A stretch of 64,000 nucleotides of DNA from Paroedura picta (Eukaryota > Chordata > Lepidosauria > Squamata > Gekkonidae): positions 18,525,345 through 18,589,344 of the forward strand of contig NC_135381.1 of NCBI RefSeq assembly GCF_049243985.1, in the 5' to 3' direction. The notes beneath the pieces are model-generated. The model saw only the letters and a program-made list of their open reading frames with translations, searched no databases and was not told where the DNA came from. A program made the translations under genes and the position numbers. The first letter of the stretch is position 1. Each line of letters starts with the position of its first letter. Shown here one piece after another: positions 24,324 to 57,132 of the stretch.

Positions 24324-24341
24324 CATTGGCTCTCTGATTGG
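24324..24341 (-). promoter_or_regulatory. Two inverted CCAAT boxes
   Basis: ATTGG occurs at 24324 and again at 24337 (attggctctctgattgg), giving two CCAAT boxes on the minus strand 13 bp apart at the left edge of the CpG island. Paired NF-Y type sites at such spacing are common in CpG-island promoters. Function is inferred. Confidence 0.35.
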
Positions 24342-25160
24342 CTGTCTGTCTTTTGGAACCCAAAAGATTGGCATATGGCATTCGGTACTGTGGGCTTTTC
24401 TGGGACGATCCTGCTGTGGGGGAGCGGGGCTCTGCGTGGAACTTTGGGTGGGACTCGAAGTCAAAAGGGCAGCGGAACTCGGGCGGGGGACTTCTCCGCC
24501 CCGCTCCGAGGCCAGAAGGCGAGCCCACAACCTGGCAGGCAGCCGAAGGCGGCGCCCAGGGCCCGGCGGGGTTCTCCGTATGCGCTTGTGATACGCCGCA
24601 ATGCAAGGTCGCGGAACCTAAGAAGAGCCGAAAGAGGCGGCGCCGGGCAGAGCTTCCTTTCCGGCCCCGTGGGGTGGGCGGAGAAGGGGGGGTGAGCTCT
24701 GCACATGCTCGCCTTTCCCGACCGAGCCGCCGCCCTGGCCGAGTCCTCCTGAGCAGCGCTGCACAGGCAGAGGAAGCGGGACAGCGGGGCTGGCGCCAGA
24801 GCCCTGAAGCTGCCGGCCGAGCAAGCGCCGCGCCGTCGGGGCCGTCCTTGACGCGGGCAGCCCCCTCCCGGCTGGCGCGGCGGGCGGGCGGGCGGGGGGG
24901 GGAGGGACGAAGCTAGCTGGAGAGCCGCGGAAGCGCCTGCTGCGAGGGGAGCCCACCGGGAAGCGGGCGGGCGGGACCGACCTGGTGACCGTCGCTCGGC
25001 CGTCGGGGCGCCTCCATGCGGCGCTGCTGCTGCTGCTGCTGCCGGGCGGCGCCGCTGAGGAGCGGGACATGCCTGCGCGCCTCGCTGGGCTGGGGCGCAG
25101 CCACCGCTCTCGCTCTCCGCCCGCCTCCCTTGCCGGCGGGGGACGCCGCGCGGCCGAGGG

Positions 25161-46282
<21,122 letters not shown>

Positions 46283-47500
46283 GATTTTAGCAGGATCCGA
46301 GTCCAAGCTAGATTGCTGTGTCTTACTGTATTTCATCTGGCAGTTGCTATATGAAATGTTCAGATGCTGGCTGCTTCTCCAAGGCCAGGTTTTTGTTTTG
46401 TTTTTCTTGGACACTGAACTTTTTCTTGCCAGTTGAGCCCCTTGGCAAGTTGTGCATGGCATTAGAGGTGCAGAATGTGGCTGTTGTCCATCTCCCAACA
46501 CCCCAGCATGGCCATTGGGGTTGCTGTGTTTCTCAAGGTGCTGCAGTTCTTTTCGCTAGCACTCCATGATGCTGGACCTCTGCCAGAATTTCTATTCCAG
46601 ACTTGTGTTGCTTTCCTCATGGTCCGACGATGAGTTGGGAGGCTAGCACAGGGCAGGCCTCAGCAACCTAATCCCATTTTTCAGGACCACCTTCCTACCC
46701 ACAAAACCACCTTTATTTAACCAGCATGATCATGTAGAGGTCATTAGACTGAGGCAGATACAGAAGGGGCATTTTTCAAGACTCCAGACTAATGGTGGCG
46801 ACACTAGGCTACAGTTCTGCATTGGTAGCATGGACGTTCACCTCCAGAGGACTCTCTGTGTACTATGCCTCCCACCACCAGTGCTACACAGCAGCTGCAC
46901 TGGTGTGCCTCCCCATCCCACCCCAGCATTTATTAAAACCCTTAGCAAATGGGTAGATTATGTCTGATATTGCTGGTCCATAACCCAGCCAGACAACACT
47001 GGGGTAAGAGGTACCTACAAAAATTGGAACTCTTCATCCCATTTGTGTGTCTTTATATATATATACATTTATGTTAGCAATGCTTGATGGACAGTGGGCA
47101 ATCATCTATATTCATCAGGAATCAGAGATGTAAAATTTCTGGAAATTTTGAAGCCATGGGGGAAAATATTTTTCCTGGTTCGCCCTCTCCCGAAAATAAT
47201 AGACATTTTGGGGGGGGAAACTGAAATACGTGCCACTTCTTGATCAAACCTGCTTTCGTTTTACTAATGTAACAGTATAACATGCATTATTTATAAGCTA
47301 GTTAGAATATAAAAGTGTCCTATTTGGCATATTTATGAAATGCCCAAGTATGAACATATAAATACCTTCATTTTCTACAAGCAAAACGGCATATAAACCT
47401 AAATACTGGAGAGAGCTACTAGTTGCTTTGCTCTGTGCTAACTGAGCACATAGATCTTTGATTCGGCCATCTGGGAGGATAGGACAAAATAAAAATTGAA
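46283..47500 (+). other. Probable GLRA4 3' UTR
   Basis: No coding signal follows the TGA at 46280-46282. The stretch to about 47.5 kb is mostly unique sequence without the repeats seen elsewhere. A canonical AATAAA lies at 47488-47493 and is a possible poly(A) signal, about 1.2 kb after the stop. The true cleavage site is not visible from sequence. Confidence 0.45.
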
Positions 47501-47647
47501 AGTAGAAAACCCAAATGTTGTAGTGAATGAGAAAGCATGTTGTTTGGATAAAGCAGTCTCCTACAGTCACACTAGGGGTAGTATCAGATTTGACATACAG
47601 TCAACCATTATAACAACTCAATAACTGAACTCTTCAATGAAAACCAA

Positions 47648-47796
47648 TAAAATCAGAGTCCAGTAGCACCTATAAGACCAACAAAGATTTATTCAGGGCA
47701 TGAGCTTTTGAGTGACGAAGAGTGCTTGCCCTCGAAAGCTCACGCCCTGAATAAATCTTTGTTGGTCTTAAAGGTGCTACTGGGCTCTGATTTTAT
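47648..47796. mobile_element. Foldback (hairpin) repeat
   Basis: Two arms of roughly 60 bp (beginning aaaatcagagtccagtagca and ending with its near complement ctactgggctctgatttta) surround a short centre. Similar hairpins are common in reptile genomes. The family is not named here with confidence. Confidence 0.75.
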
Positions 47797-47956
47797 TGTG
47801 CTACTTCAGACCAACACAGGTACCCATTTCAATCTTCAATGAAGGGTTATCATCGCACATCTTATAGCCTATTCACTGGGACAAAATTAATTCCAATTAA
47901 ACAATAACTATATCTTTGGAAATAAATGATCCTTCTCTAAGACTGTAGATGCTCTG

Positions 47957-48170
47957 AGCTCGATAGTGGAGGCTACCTGACATTGTCAGATTTTGGCTGC
48001 TAAGCAGGGTTTGCCCTGGTTAGTATTTGGATGGGTAACCACACCCAGGGATACCAGGCTTCCTACGCAGAGGCGGGCAATGGCAAACCATCTCTGAAAA
48101 TCTCTTGTCTCGAAAACCCCTGGAGGGTCACTGTGAGCCAGCAGTGACTTGACAGCATTCCCCACTAGAT
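47957..48170 (+). repeat. 5S-rRNA-derived SINE
   Basis: The stretch gctgctaagcagggtttgcc followed by ggttagtatttggatgggta is clearly 5S rRNA internal-promoter sequence. A tail shared with BovB-type LINEs (cagtgacttgacagcatt) follows. This is the squamate 5S-SINE type. Confidence 0.92.
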
Positions 48171-49741
48171 TCTCACAATAAAAAAATCTTTATACTTCCC
48201 ATTTTGACTGAGAAAAACCTTCTCTCCCCCCCCCTTCATTCATGCCAAAAAAGGAAATATTTAATGGGAGTTTCCACCCCCAGGGCTCCTCTAAATCCCC
48301 ATCATTTTCATCCTTGGGAAAATGGGGAACGGAATCCTCAAGGGGGATAAATATGAGGGGTTGTTGATGTTTCCCCATTTTTACCCAGGCCTTCCAATCC
48401 CTGAATATTCTAGGGTCCCCCCCCCTTATTCACTTCCACTCTAATGTCCAAAATGATTTCCAGCCAGGCATTCTAGAAGCCTGAACACACATAAACAAAA
48501 CCCTTCTGTTATTAGAAACCGCACTCAGAGGCTCCCAAGCGACTGGGCTGGGTGATTAATGTGACTGTGACATGCAATCTGGCCAGCCAACTTTGGACAG
48601 CATGGGAGAAACAGAGATATCTAGGTGAGAAAGGGGTCAGGGGTAGTCAACCTGTGGTCCTCCAGATGTCCGTGGACTACAATTCCCATGAGCCCCTGCC
48701 AGCAAATGCTGGCAGGGGCTCATGGTAATTGTAGTCCATGGACATCTGGAGAACCACCGGTTGACTTCCCCTGCTTTACATGACCCCTGCCTCGACCCTG
48801 GAGGTGGGGGGACAGGACGCTCTTTCCTCCTTGCTGCCCACTTTGAGCTCTACTTTAACCCAAGCGTCAAACCTTTCACATGACAGATTTCTACAAAAAC
48901 ACAGACTTCAGGCAAGAATAATCCAGAGCACTGAGTTCAATTAAATGAGGCTTCAGATAGGCATCTTGCCTAGTACCATAGTTCGTGTTTTACCTTTCAT
49001 TCAACAGGGTTTCAGTGACACCTAACAGTGTGCAAGCTCCTGAGTCCAGGGCCAATTGCCTGAAAAGGGATTATGTAACCCCCCTCCCCTGGACACACAC
49101 GGCTCATAGATTATACCTGGGAAAATGAGCAGTTGGATTGGATATTGCAGTGCTAATTCAGAAGTCTAGATGGGGATGATGCTTAACTGCATGACTTGGT
49201 CAATGAGGTCAGTAGTCACCACTGGCCATACAGTAAACTCCCTTCTTTTCCTAGTGTCAAAATGTAGTCTGCATGGCTGGTGCCTGAGGTTGCCATGTAT
49301 CTCCCTGACTCAGGGGAGCCCAGTGCCTCTGCCAGGGAAGGGCAGGGCACAGTCTTCTTGGTGCCTCCGGCTTCCTGCTTTACTGCTGATGGGAACGTCT
49401 GGTGGGCTGGCTCTGCTTGCCAGTGTGGCTTTCTTGAGCATGGAAGCGTTAGAAGCCCCCAGAAATCCCATGTTACTCATTGCCAAGTTATTTTCCTTTG
49501 TGAAAGCTGGCAGTGACCTATTTTAGAAATGGGTCTGAGGTGTATAAAATAGCTGTACATCTGGAGATACTGGTGGAATTTTTAAAACAATACTTTAGAG
49601 GGGGGAAAGCAAAACCTGATCTTTGCACTAAATAAACTTATTTGGGGAGGGGGCTCATTCATGGTGCTGGTGTTTTTAAGGCAAAGAAGGACAGCGAATG
49701 GAAAGATAAATTGGGGGACATTGGTAAGTTGTTAGATTGTG
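48171..49741. other. Intergenic between GLRA4 and the CpG island
   Basis: Apart from the MITE at 48638 I see no feature. Poly-C and poly-T runs near 48220-48430 are simple sequence. Confidence 0.5.
48638..48773. mobile_element. hAT-type palindromic MITE
   Basis: A full-length copy with a few arm differences (TTGACTTCCCCTG at the right end). No clear target duplication is left. Confidence 0.9.
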
Positions 49742-49749
49742 GGCTAAGC

Positions 49750-49885
49750 CAGGGGTAGTCAACCTGTGGTCCTCCAGATGTTCATGGACTACAATTCCCA
49801 TGAGCCCCTGCCAGCAAACGCTGGCAGGGGCTCATGGGAATTGAAGTCCATGAACATCTGGAGGACCACAGGTTGACTACCCCTG
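49750..49885. mobile_element. hAT-type palindromic MITE next to the CpG island
   Basis: 136 bp. Target duplication ggctaagc/gactaagc (7 of 8). It ends 100 bp before the CpG island at 49985. Confidence 0.94.
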
Positions 49886-49984
49886 GACTAAGCAATAGAG
49901 GCCCTGGAACAGCTGCCCCCTGAGAAGGTTTTATCAGGCTACATCCAGTTGAGCGTCCTGCTCTGACCAGTGGGCAGCCTTCCA

Positions 49985-50570
49985 CGGGATCAGGGGTGGT
50001 TCCCGCCGGATTCGCTGGTCTGGGCACGGGGTGGGTGGTGCCAGCCCCTCTCCACCCGCAAAGCGCGGCGAGAAAGGGGAAGGGGAAGGGGAAGGGGAGA
50101 GACCCCGCTCTGAGCAAGGCCGCCTCGGCGACGCCACGGCAGGGACTCGGCCGGCCGCGCTTCGGGCCCTGCCGTCCCCCTGGGCCGCCGCCAGCTGGAG
50201 AGAATGGCCGACTGTCTTCGGAGCCGGGGGCCCGGAGGGAGCGGCGGCCGCGCAGTACCAAGGAGGGCGGGCGGGCGGGCACATCTGCTGCCGGCTGGCA
50301 CTGCGCTGAAGCGAGCCTCAGTCCTCCCGACGGCCCGCACCAGCCCCGGGCGCGCGGGGCGAAGCGCCAGGTCGTACCTTTGATCCGCCCCGCCGCCCGC
50401 GGCCTGCCTGGCTCAGCGCGGCCTCGGAGGCCAGGCCAGGCCAGGCCATGGGCGGCGCCCGGTGCACAGGCCCGCCCAGCTACCCGAGCCTGCGGGGGAG
50501 CCAAAGCAGCCGGGGGACCCCCGCGCCCTGCAATTGCGATGGGGGTGCGGTGGGGTAGGGTGGGGGAATC
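49985..50570. promoter_or_regulatory. CpG island without an assigned gene
   Basis: GC-box and CpG density is very high, with ordinary sequence on both sides. A donor-like gtacga is present on the minus strand at about 50377 (CAAAG/gtacga). No convincing coding frame begins here. It lies 3.4 kb before the first exon-like segment of the membrane protein gene and 3.7 kb after GLRA4, so it may be the promoter of either a plus-strand or an antisense transcript. Confidence 0.5.
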
Positions 50571-50619
50571 AAGAGCCCCCTCCTGACAGAGACCTCCTCT
50601 CCCTCCATTGGCACAGTCA

Positions 50620-50953
50620 GGGGTGCCAGCCTCAAGGTGAGGCCCGGGAGTCTCCTGGAATGCCTGCTCATCTCCACATTGCAAAGATCCGTTCCGCTGG
50701 AGAAAAGGGAAGCTTTGGAGCAGGGGTAGGCCCTCCAGATGTCCATGGACTACAATTCCCACGAGCCCCTGCCAGCATTTGCTGGCAGGGGGCTTCTGGG
50801 AATTGTAGTCCATGGACATCTGGAGGGCCGCAGTTTGACTACCCCTGCTTTAGAGGATGGGGCTCTAGGGCACTGTACCCCATTGAGGCCCCTGACCTCC
50901 GCAGGCCCCGACCCCTAATTTCCAGGGGTTTCCCGACTTGGATCTGGCATCCC
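50620..50953 (+). repeat. Dispersed repeat interrupted by a MITE
   Basis: ggggtgccagcctcaaggtg to cttggatctggcatccct matches 31510-31740. The MITE at 50721-50847 splits it. It lies at the right edge of the orphan CpG island. Confidence 0.72.
50721..50847. mobile_element. hAT-type palindromic MITE inserted in another repeat
   Basis: The left arm lacks about 9 bp next to the terminus (CAGGGGTAGGCCCTCC). Target duplication ctttggag/ctttagag (7 of 8). It splits the dispersed repeat at 50620-50953. Confidence 0.92.
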
Positions 50954-51109
50954 TAAACCCCCTCTCCATCCCCCCAACAGTGGGAGTGCCTGGCTTCCCT
51001 ACTCTGTAGTGCTAAATTGTGGGGAGGTCTATTAAGGAAGAAGAATCGGGGGGGGGGGGATTCCATCAAGCCACAGTTTGCAAATAGGGAAAGTGTCCAG
51101 CATAAGGAC

Positions 51110-51345
51110 TGTGGCTGAAAACAGTGTTGTGATGTGTTACGTAGAAAGCCATGGTGCGGCCATGTTTAGAATACCACATCTGGTTTTCTGGGAGCTCCAG
51201 CTCAGCAGGGAAGTGGCAGTGCTGGAGACAGCAGCAAGGAGCAAGGCCAAAGGGCTGAGGGATTGGAGCTCCCTCCCCAAGAAAGGCTAATGTTTGGAAG
51301 CTGTGACCGAGGTTTACATAAGAATGAATACTACAGAAAGAGTGG
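51110..51345 (+). repeat. CR1 LINE fragment
   Basis: gccatggtgcggccatgttt through caagaaaggctaatgtttgg and gaggtttacataagaatgaa match the C-terminal part of CR1-type open reading frames. Old and diverged. Confidence 0.75.
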
Positions 51346-53370
51346 GATGAGGGAAATTTACCTGAAAATGCCAGGGGGTTTTCTGTGTATGACTAACTTA
51401 AGGCAACCCAGGCCAGGAGCTTTTAAGGCAAGTGAGAAGCAAAGGTGGCTGACCCTTGCCTTCCTCTGCAAAGACGTCCTTAGCAGCCTCCCCAGCCTGG
51501 GCTCACCAAGGTGCCTTCTCTGTCCTGCGGATTCTCTGTCCTGCGGGGGGTGGGGACCAGTAGAGTCAGTTTAGGCAAAAAGAATGTAGTTCTCCACACC
51601 TTTCTTCTTACCCAGCTGGTGAAAGCCACCTTCAGAAAGTTACAGCAAGACCTTCAAGGCATATCTGGAAATCAGATGTCCTGGTTTGCACTGTGGCCAC
51701 AGGAGTTCAGTTTTTGCTTTCAAAAAGAGATTCTCTTGCTTTTAATCACAAAGTGAGGGGGGTTTAAATATTAACATTATGAACTTACTTAGCAGCGCAA
51801 TTATGCTTCTAGCTAAAGCAAAAGCACCCCACTATGATGTCAACTCAATTTCAGGCTGTTGTGGTTATTTTTTTAATGGAAATGGAGCCATAGGAGAGAG
51901 TGAACCCAATTGAATGACAGCAGCTGTCCTGATGTTAGTGGCTCAAGGCCTGGTGATAGAGAGGGAAAGAAGATGACCTGGCTCCCAAGTCACAAGCTTC
52001 CTTATCTTGCTGAGGCTGCCCAAAATAACATTTGCCTTCTGTCACCCTTGCCCCATCCACCACATGGCTGCTTTACTGTGATTCTAGTCTGCCTGGCTTC
52101 CCTCCTGGGGCCCGGGGTTCTGGTCGGGACAGTTGTGTGCACAGGCTGTGAGTAGGGCTCAGGACCATGATGGCTCAAGGGTCCTCAGCATGTGGGTCAA
52201 GACTGCCATTGCACCAGGTGAGATCACTGGCCTGGGGCACAAACCCCACACAGCCTCTCCTTGGGGAAGCTTCTCCCTGCTGGGTTAGGTCTTGCCAGAA
52301 GGGCCCGGCCCTTCCCACTACTTTGCCAGGCTGGGCCAACAGAAACTGTTGCTTCCATTTCAGAGTTCAGAAATCCACTCTGCAGTTTGCAGCTGACTTT
52401 GGGAAACATCTGGAAGTGCCGAACCACTTGCCAAGCAGCATTGAGTGGCTGTGCTGACCCTTAATTGGTACATCCATTTCCGTTCCTACCAGAAGTTGCT
52501 TTTGCTTGTGTTGATTTTAAATCCTCCCACATACACACACACAGACACTTTGTTTATCATAGGCATCCTATTCCTGGGGGGGGGGGTAGTTTTTCACTCC
52601 CTCATGGGTGCGGGGCCACTTTCCAGTACAAAGAATGGGGCAAGAACTAGTCAGTACCATTTCATTTTATGGCCTTCCTCCAAGAAGTTGGCTTTTTCCA
52701 CTTGAGAAGCCTTTCTCTTCAGCTGCTGCAGAAGGAAGGAAAACATGGGGCAATTACAGATGTCCTCCTTAGAAGGAGGAGTCTTTGTTCCCCTCTTCTG
52801 AGGTCCCCCTGCCCCACCAGCTGTTTTTGAGCCGAGAAACAGGGAGATGGTGGCCTCTGGTGGGGAATCTTACCCACACCCTTAGTGCAGGGCCCCTAGT
52901 AGGTTCTGTGAAACCCTGCTTTGGGGGGCAAAGGTGTACAGACTGGATGTATATTCTGCTCTTCCATATACTCAGGATAGCAAATAAAGAGAGAACCACA
53001 ATCATATCAGCAGGAAAAACTAAAATCAAGTATTGAAAAAACACATTTAAAAGGATCCAGGTGAATTGCACTAAATGAGGTTGCCAAGTGACCTCTCCCC
53101 ACCCCCCATTCCCCATCTCTTGTGCTTCTAACAGCAGTTTGGTGTGCAGCTGTCACTGAACAGGTGAGGCTTTTCAGAGTATGGTCATCTTTTCTTAAAG
53201 CCACCCAAGACAAGCAGGCCTGACTCCCCCTTCCTCTCCCAGCTAGTCCAGAAGAAAGCGGAGTCCTGCCCAGCTGTCAATTCATCTACTAATCGGCTAT
53301 CCCTGGATGGGGGTTCCAGGGAAAACAGAGGCCTCCAGTCATTCTGCCCTCCTATTTGTTCTAACCACAG
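51346..53370. other. No supported gene; weak exon-like signals
   Basis: A segment 51616-51752 has a good acceptor (cacctttcttcttacccag) and donor (AAA/gtgagg), but its open frames end in phases that do not join the exon at 53371. Otherwise unique sequence. Confidence 0.4.
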
Positions 53371-53481
53371 TGGCCTCTTTCAACCATTGGCAATTGTTTA
53401 CTCCTGTGCCACTTCTGGAAATGGACCCATTCATTGTTTACAAGATGAAATGGGAATCAGTGGCCGACAACCCAGTCTCAG
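53371..53481 (+). CDS. Exon-like segment 1 of an unidentified membrane protein gene
   Basis: The acceptor tatttgttctaaccacag and the near-perfect donor CTCAG/gtgagt bound 111 nt. Only the phase 1-1 frame is open and protein-like: it begins ASFNHWQLFTPVPLLEMD and continues to KWESVADNPVS. It has aromatic and beta-strand character but no family I recognise. It shares phase class and strand with the exons at 58397, 61367, 62942 and 63299, so it could be an ectodomain exon of the same gene, but the link is inference. Confidence 0.5.
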
Positions 53482-53989
53482 GTGAGTTCAATAGGCCTGC
53501 AGGGCTGCCGGGTGAGGGAATAAGCGTCCAGGGGGCCTACATCAGCCGGGGGTCCCTGAAGCAAGCCTCATGCTGTTTTCGCAGAATGCATTTTTTAAAA
53601 ATTCCCAATGTAGTTCTGACTGCAGCCACTAAGGACACAGTAAAAAGCTCTGAGTTTGCTGGCTGGGCCCTTTAGCAAAGATTTAATAGGAGGCTGAAGG
53701 GAAACATTTGCTGATCAGATCATATTAAACCCATCAGCCAAGCCGGCATTCGAGCAAGATAAAATCTGAGAGTAAAAGCTACAGTCCTTGCCAGAATGCA
53801 GCCTCCGAACAAGGCCTAAGGTTTCCTTTCGTTCCACCCAGCTCCTGCCTAGGTCTTGCAAAAGGCTAGTTGGTGGTAACAATTTTTTTTTTAATTCTTC
53901 CATTATTTTTTCCTACATTTCTCTCATTCTTTTCCCCACCTTCGTTTTGGTCCCTTCCTTTCATGATGTGCTGCTCATGTGTTCCCAAT

Positions 53990-54052
53990 TAGAATCATAG
54001 AGTTGGAAGGGGCCATACAGGCCATCTAGTCCAACCCCCTGCTCAACGCAGC
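53990..54052 (-). repeat. CR1 LINE tail, reverse
   Basis: agaatcatagagttggaagg ... ggccatctagtccaaccccc is the reverse complement of the CR1 3' end. Confidence 0.88.
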
Positions 54053-54339
54053 AAAGCCACACACAAAATCACTTTCCCTCCTCTCCCCTATTTTTCAGAA
54101 CTCCTTGTCCATCCTGGTTGGCATCTTAGAACATATTTAATAGTGCTGCAGCAAACCTTTCTTAATATTCCGAACAGAAGGGGTATGTGTGTGTTAATAG
54201 TTCCCCGTAATCTATCAAAGTAGTAAAAGGTTGCTCCCCCCTCCACTCACATGATAACAAATATTAATCTGCCTTAGTGGTAACAAATGAGGAACAGAAG
54301 TTAGAACGTTTATTTATATCCTGCCTTTTTCACAAGGGG

Positions 54340-54635
54340 GACTTGAAGAGTTCTCTGCCCCCGAGCAGTAATATCAGGTCTCTCTCAGCCTCACCTCCCT
54401 CACAGGATGTCTGTTGTAGGAAGACAAAAGGGATGGCAAATGAAAGCTGTTTTGAGACTCCCTCGAGTAGAGAAAAGTGGCATATAAGAACCAGCTCTTC
54501 TTCAGTAATATCAGGGCTCCCTCAGCCTCACCTCCCTCACAGGGCGTCCGTTGTGGGGAGAGGAAAGGGAAGGTGTCTGTAAGCCGCTTTGAGACTCCTG
54601 GTAGAGAAAAGCAGCATATAAGAACCAACTCTCCT
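54340..54635 (+). repeat. Sauria SINE, two tandem 3' bodies
   Basis: Two consecutive copies of the body (gagcagtaatatcaggtctc... and again cagtaatatcagggctcc...) each end in an aagaaccarctcttcttc-type tail. Heads are lacking. Confidence 0.85.
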
Positions 54636-54699
54636 TCATTTTGCCCTCACAAGTGCGTAATGGGCCCAAGATCACTCAATAAACACTCATAGCAGAGGG

Positions 54700-56589
54700 A
54701 TTTGAACCTGGACTTCCCATGCTTTAACCCAGGTGAGTCAAACATAGGGTCCGCAGGCTGGAACTGGTCATTGCCTTTATAGCCAGATGGCTGAGGCTGT
54801 GCACTTTCCCAATGCTAATGAGGCTGTACACTTTTTCAGTGCTAATGAGCAATAATTGCTGGTGGAAGTAGGCATCAGGGATATTCTTTAAGGAAATACT
54901 GTGAGAGCATATTTGTCTTTTGAGTAAAAGATAATAGCTTTAATTGGGCTTGCCTGTGTCCCTCATAAAAATGCTTGTCTCTTGTACATGGCATTCCATT
55001 TTATCACCCCACCCAACAAAGTGATATTTATGTCAGGTCTGGCTCTTGTATCAAGTGAGTTTGATACCTTTGCTTTAACCCCTACACAAGCTTAGCTCAT
55101 GTTGCAAATAGCTAAGGGCGGGAGGGAGGTCCGGATATAACAAGGTCCTGGACATTCCCTTTCAATTTTGGCCCTAAAACTCCCATGATTGTCCAGACGC
55201 TGGTGGCCAGTTTTGAGATTCCTTGTTTTATTTTTGGAGTTATGCCCACCACCGATGGACAGACAGATGGATAAGTGGATCCTTTTATTGTTAGAGATGC
55301 ATGGTGGTGACAGCCAGCCAAGTGATTTCTTTTGTTATGATGTTTGGTTTTGATCAGGGTCATACGGGGGAGGCCCAGATAGAAACTTTGTCTGAAGGTC
55401 CTGTGTGGCTCTTAGCAGCTCTGCAGGCCTGATGTTATTTGGAGATGTCACGGCAGGTATGAGTAAAATTGCCTCAAGATTTGCTCTCAAGCTTAAAGCC
55501 GAGAGATACGTTTTAATTTACTGTTAAATGGATTACAGACTCTGCAGTGGCAATCATTGAAGAAGTATTTGAAAACGGGGGGAAATATACCTAGGAGCCC
55601 GTTCTGCTTGCACAGAAATTATATGATTTATACACCAAACAAGAGTGGCTGTAAGACTTATCATTTTGGCCTGCTGATTTCGTTTTTCTCTTATCTGATG
55701 TTATTTGGGGCAAAGGCATGAACCTACAACAAGATGGATCTCAGCCACTTTGCCTCTCTGCTATGAGCATAATGCCCTTATTACGAAAACACACTTTTCA
55801 GAGGAGTTAATACACAACGCTGCACACGAAAGCGCATCTGTCGTTTTATATCAGGCTTTTACGGAGCATCTCCTGATCACATCAGGGCCCGCCACATTGC
55901 ATTAGTTAAAAATTAAGGTCTTTTTGCTCCCCTCTGGATATTTTATTCATTGGCTGCAATAAATAATGATGGGGAACTTATTACTGTGGCCCTCGAGCAT
56001 TTCAAATAAGACTAAAGATGCCAATATTGGCTGATAATTGTCAGTGCTGTCCACTTCTGCTGTCCGCTGGGAAATAATTGAGTTCCTTTTTGGCAGGAGT
56101 GCTCCAAAGAGAGAGACGGAGCAACCTGTTTCAAGAGCAAACGGCCCAGCGAGGGACTAGAGAGGGTTGCCAGCTGGGTCTGGAGTGCTTCTTTCACTTT
56201 TTTTGGGGGGGGGGGGGGCTGCAAAGTTAAGGGCAGACCTTTGTTGAGATTCTGGCCAATGCAGACTTTCTGTGCAAATGCCAAATGAGGGGAAGGGGGA
56301 GCATCCCTTCTGGGAATAGGCTCAGGAGGACTTCTTAATTGGGGGGGGGGGGGGAGAGAAGGAGCATGTCTGTGAGGGTTTCCAAAGTGGCATTAGGGAT
56401 ACTTTCGAGATCGGGTTGTGTCACTTGAGAACAATAATAATAAGTCGAGAGGAGCCACTTTTAAGGAGTTGGCTGGTTTAATCCATTTAGCTTTAGTGCT
56501 TGAGTTACAGGAAATGCACGGCCCACAGAACTGAAGTGCTCAGAAAAGAGGCCTGCCGGAGCACTAGCCGGGGATATTTCCAGGGGTGA
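54700..56589. other. Probable intron, nothing firm
   Basis: Low-GC unique sequence with two G homopolymer runs (about 56205-56218 and 56341-56354). A possible 30-nt microexon 55427-55456 is too short to support. Confidence 0.45.
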
Positions 56590-56622
56590 GGACGGTCTGG
56601 CTGGACACGGGTCCCTGCGCGG

Positions 56623-56656
56623 CGGAGGGAGGGAGGGAGGGAGGGAGGGAGGGAGG
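56623..56656. repeat. (GGGA)n run
   Basis: A purine-only GGGA repeat at the left edge of the CpG-rich region. Confidence 0.95.
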
Positions 56657-57103
56657 TGGGATTTCTGGCAAGGCGAACCCAACCCTGGAGCGCCTTTGGC
56701 TGCAGTGGCGCCGGCCAAGCCGGGGTTCCAGGTGGGCCGTTCTGCTTGGGGGCCTCCTCTGCTTCTCCGCTGCAGGCAGCCCAGAAGAAGCGGACGCCCC
56801 AGCAGCGCTCGAGGACCAGCCCCGGCTCCCCGGGCAAAAGGACGTGAGGGGGGCTTCGGGCAGCCCCAGTCCCTCGGTGCTGGCTGGCCGCCCGGCCAGG
56901 ACTTTGGCCCCCAACTCACTGCCAACGCCTCTCCTGCCCACGACCACCGACTCCGCGGGCCCTCCCTCGGGCAGCTCGGTCCTGAGCGCAACCAAGACGG
57001 CTGAGCAGCCCACGGTGAGCTGGAGGGGAGGGGAGGGGGGGGGCTGAGCCAGGAGGGCCTTCAGCGGCCCATGCCCGGAGCAGGAGCAGCCGAAGGGGAA
57101 AGG

Positions 57104-57132
57104 ATGTGTGTGTGTGTGTGTGTGTGTGTGTT
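57104..57132. repeat. (GT)n microsatellite
   Basis: A GT run within the CpG-rich region; a shorter one lies at 57957-57974, next to the mariner-like MITE. Confidence 0.95.

Noticed and set aside
47957-48060. 5S rRNA-like sequence
   Set aside because: It is diverged from 5S rRNA and continues into a BovB-like tail, so it is a 5S-derived SINE and not an rRNA gene.
49782-50819. A 345-codon open frame on the minus strand
   Set aside because: It begins and ends in palindromic MITE sequence and crosses a CpG island. The peptide is low-complexity and has no domain-like order.
51616-51752. Exon-like segment with good acceptor and donor
   Set aside because: Its two open frames end in phase 0 or 2, which cannot join the phase 1 exon at 53371, and no bridging exon is visible.
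55427-55456. 30-nt possible microexon with a strong gtatga donor
   Set aside because: Too short to distinguish from chance without transcripts.
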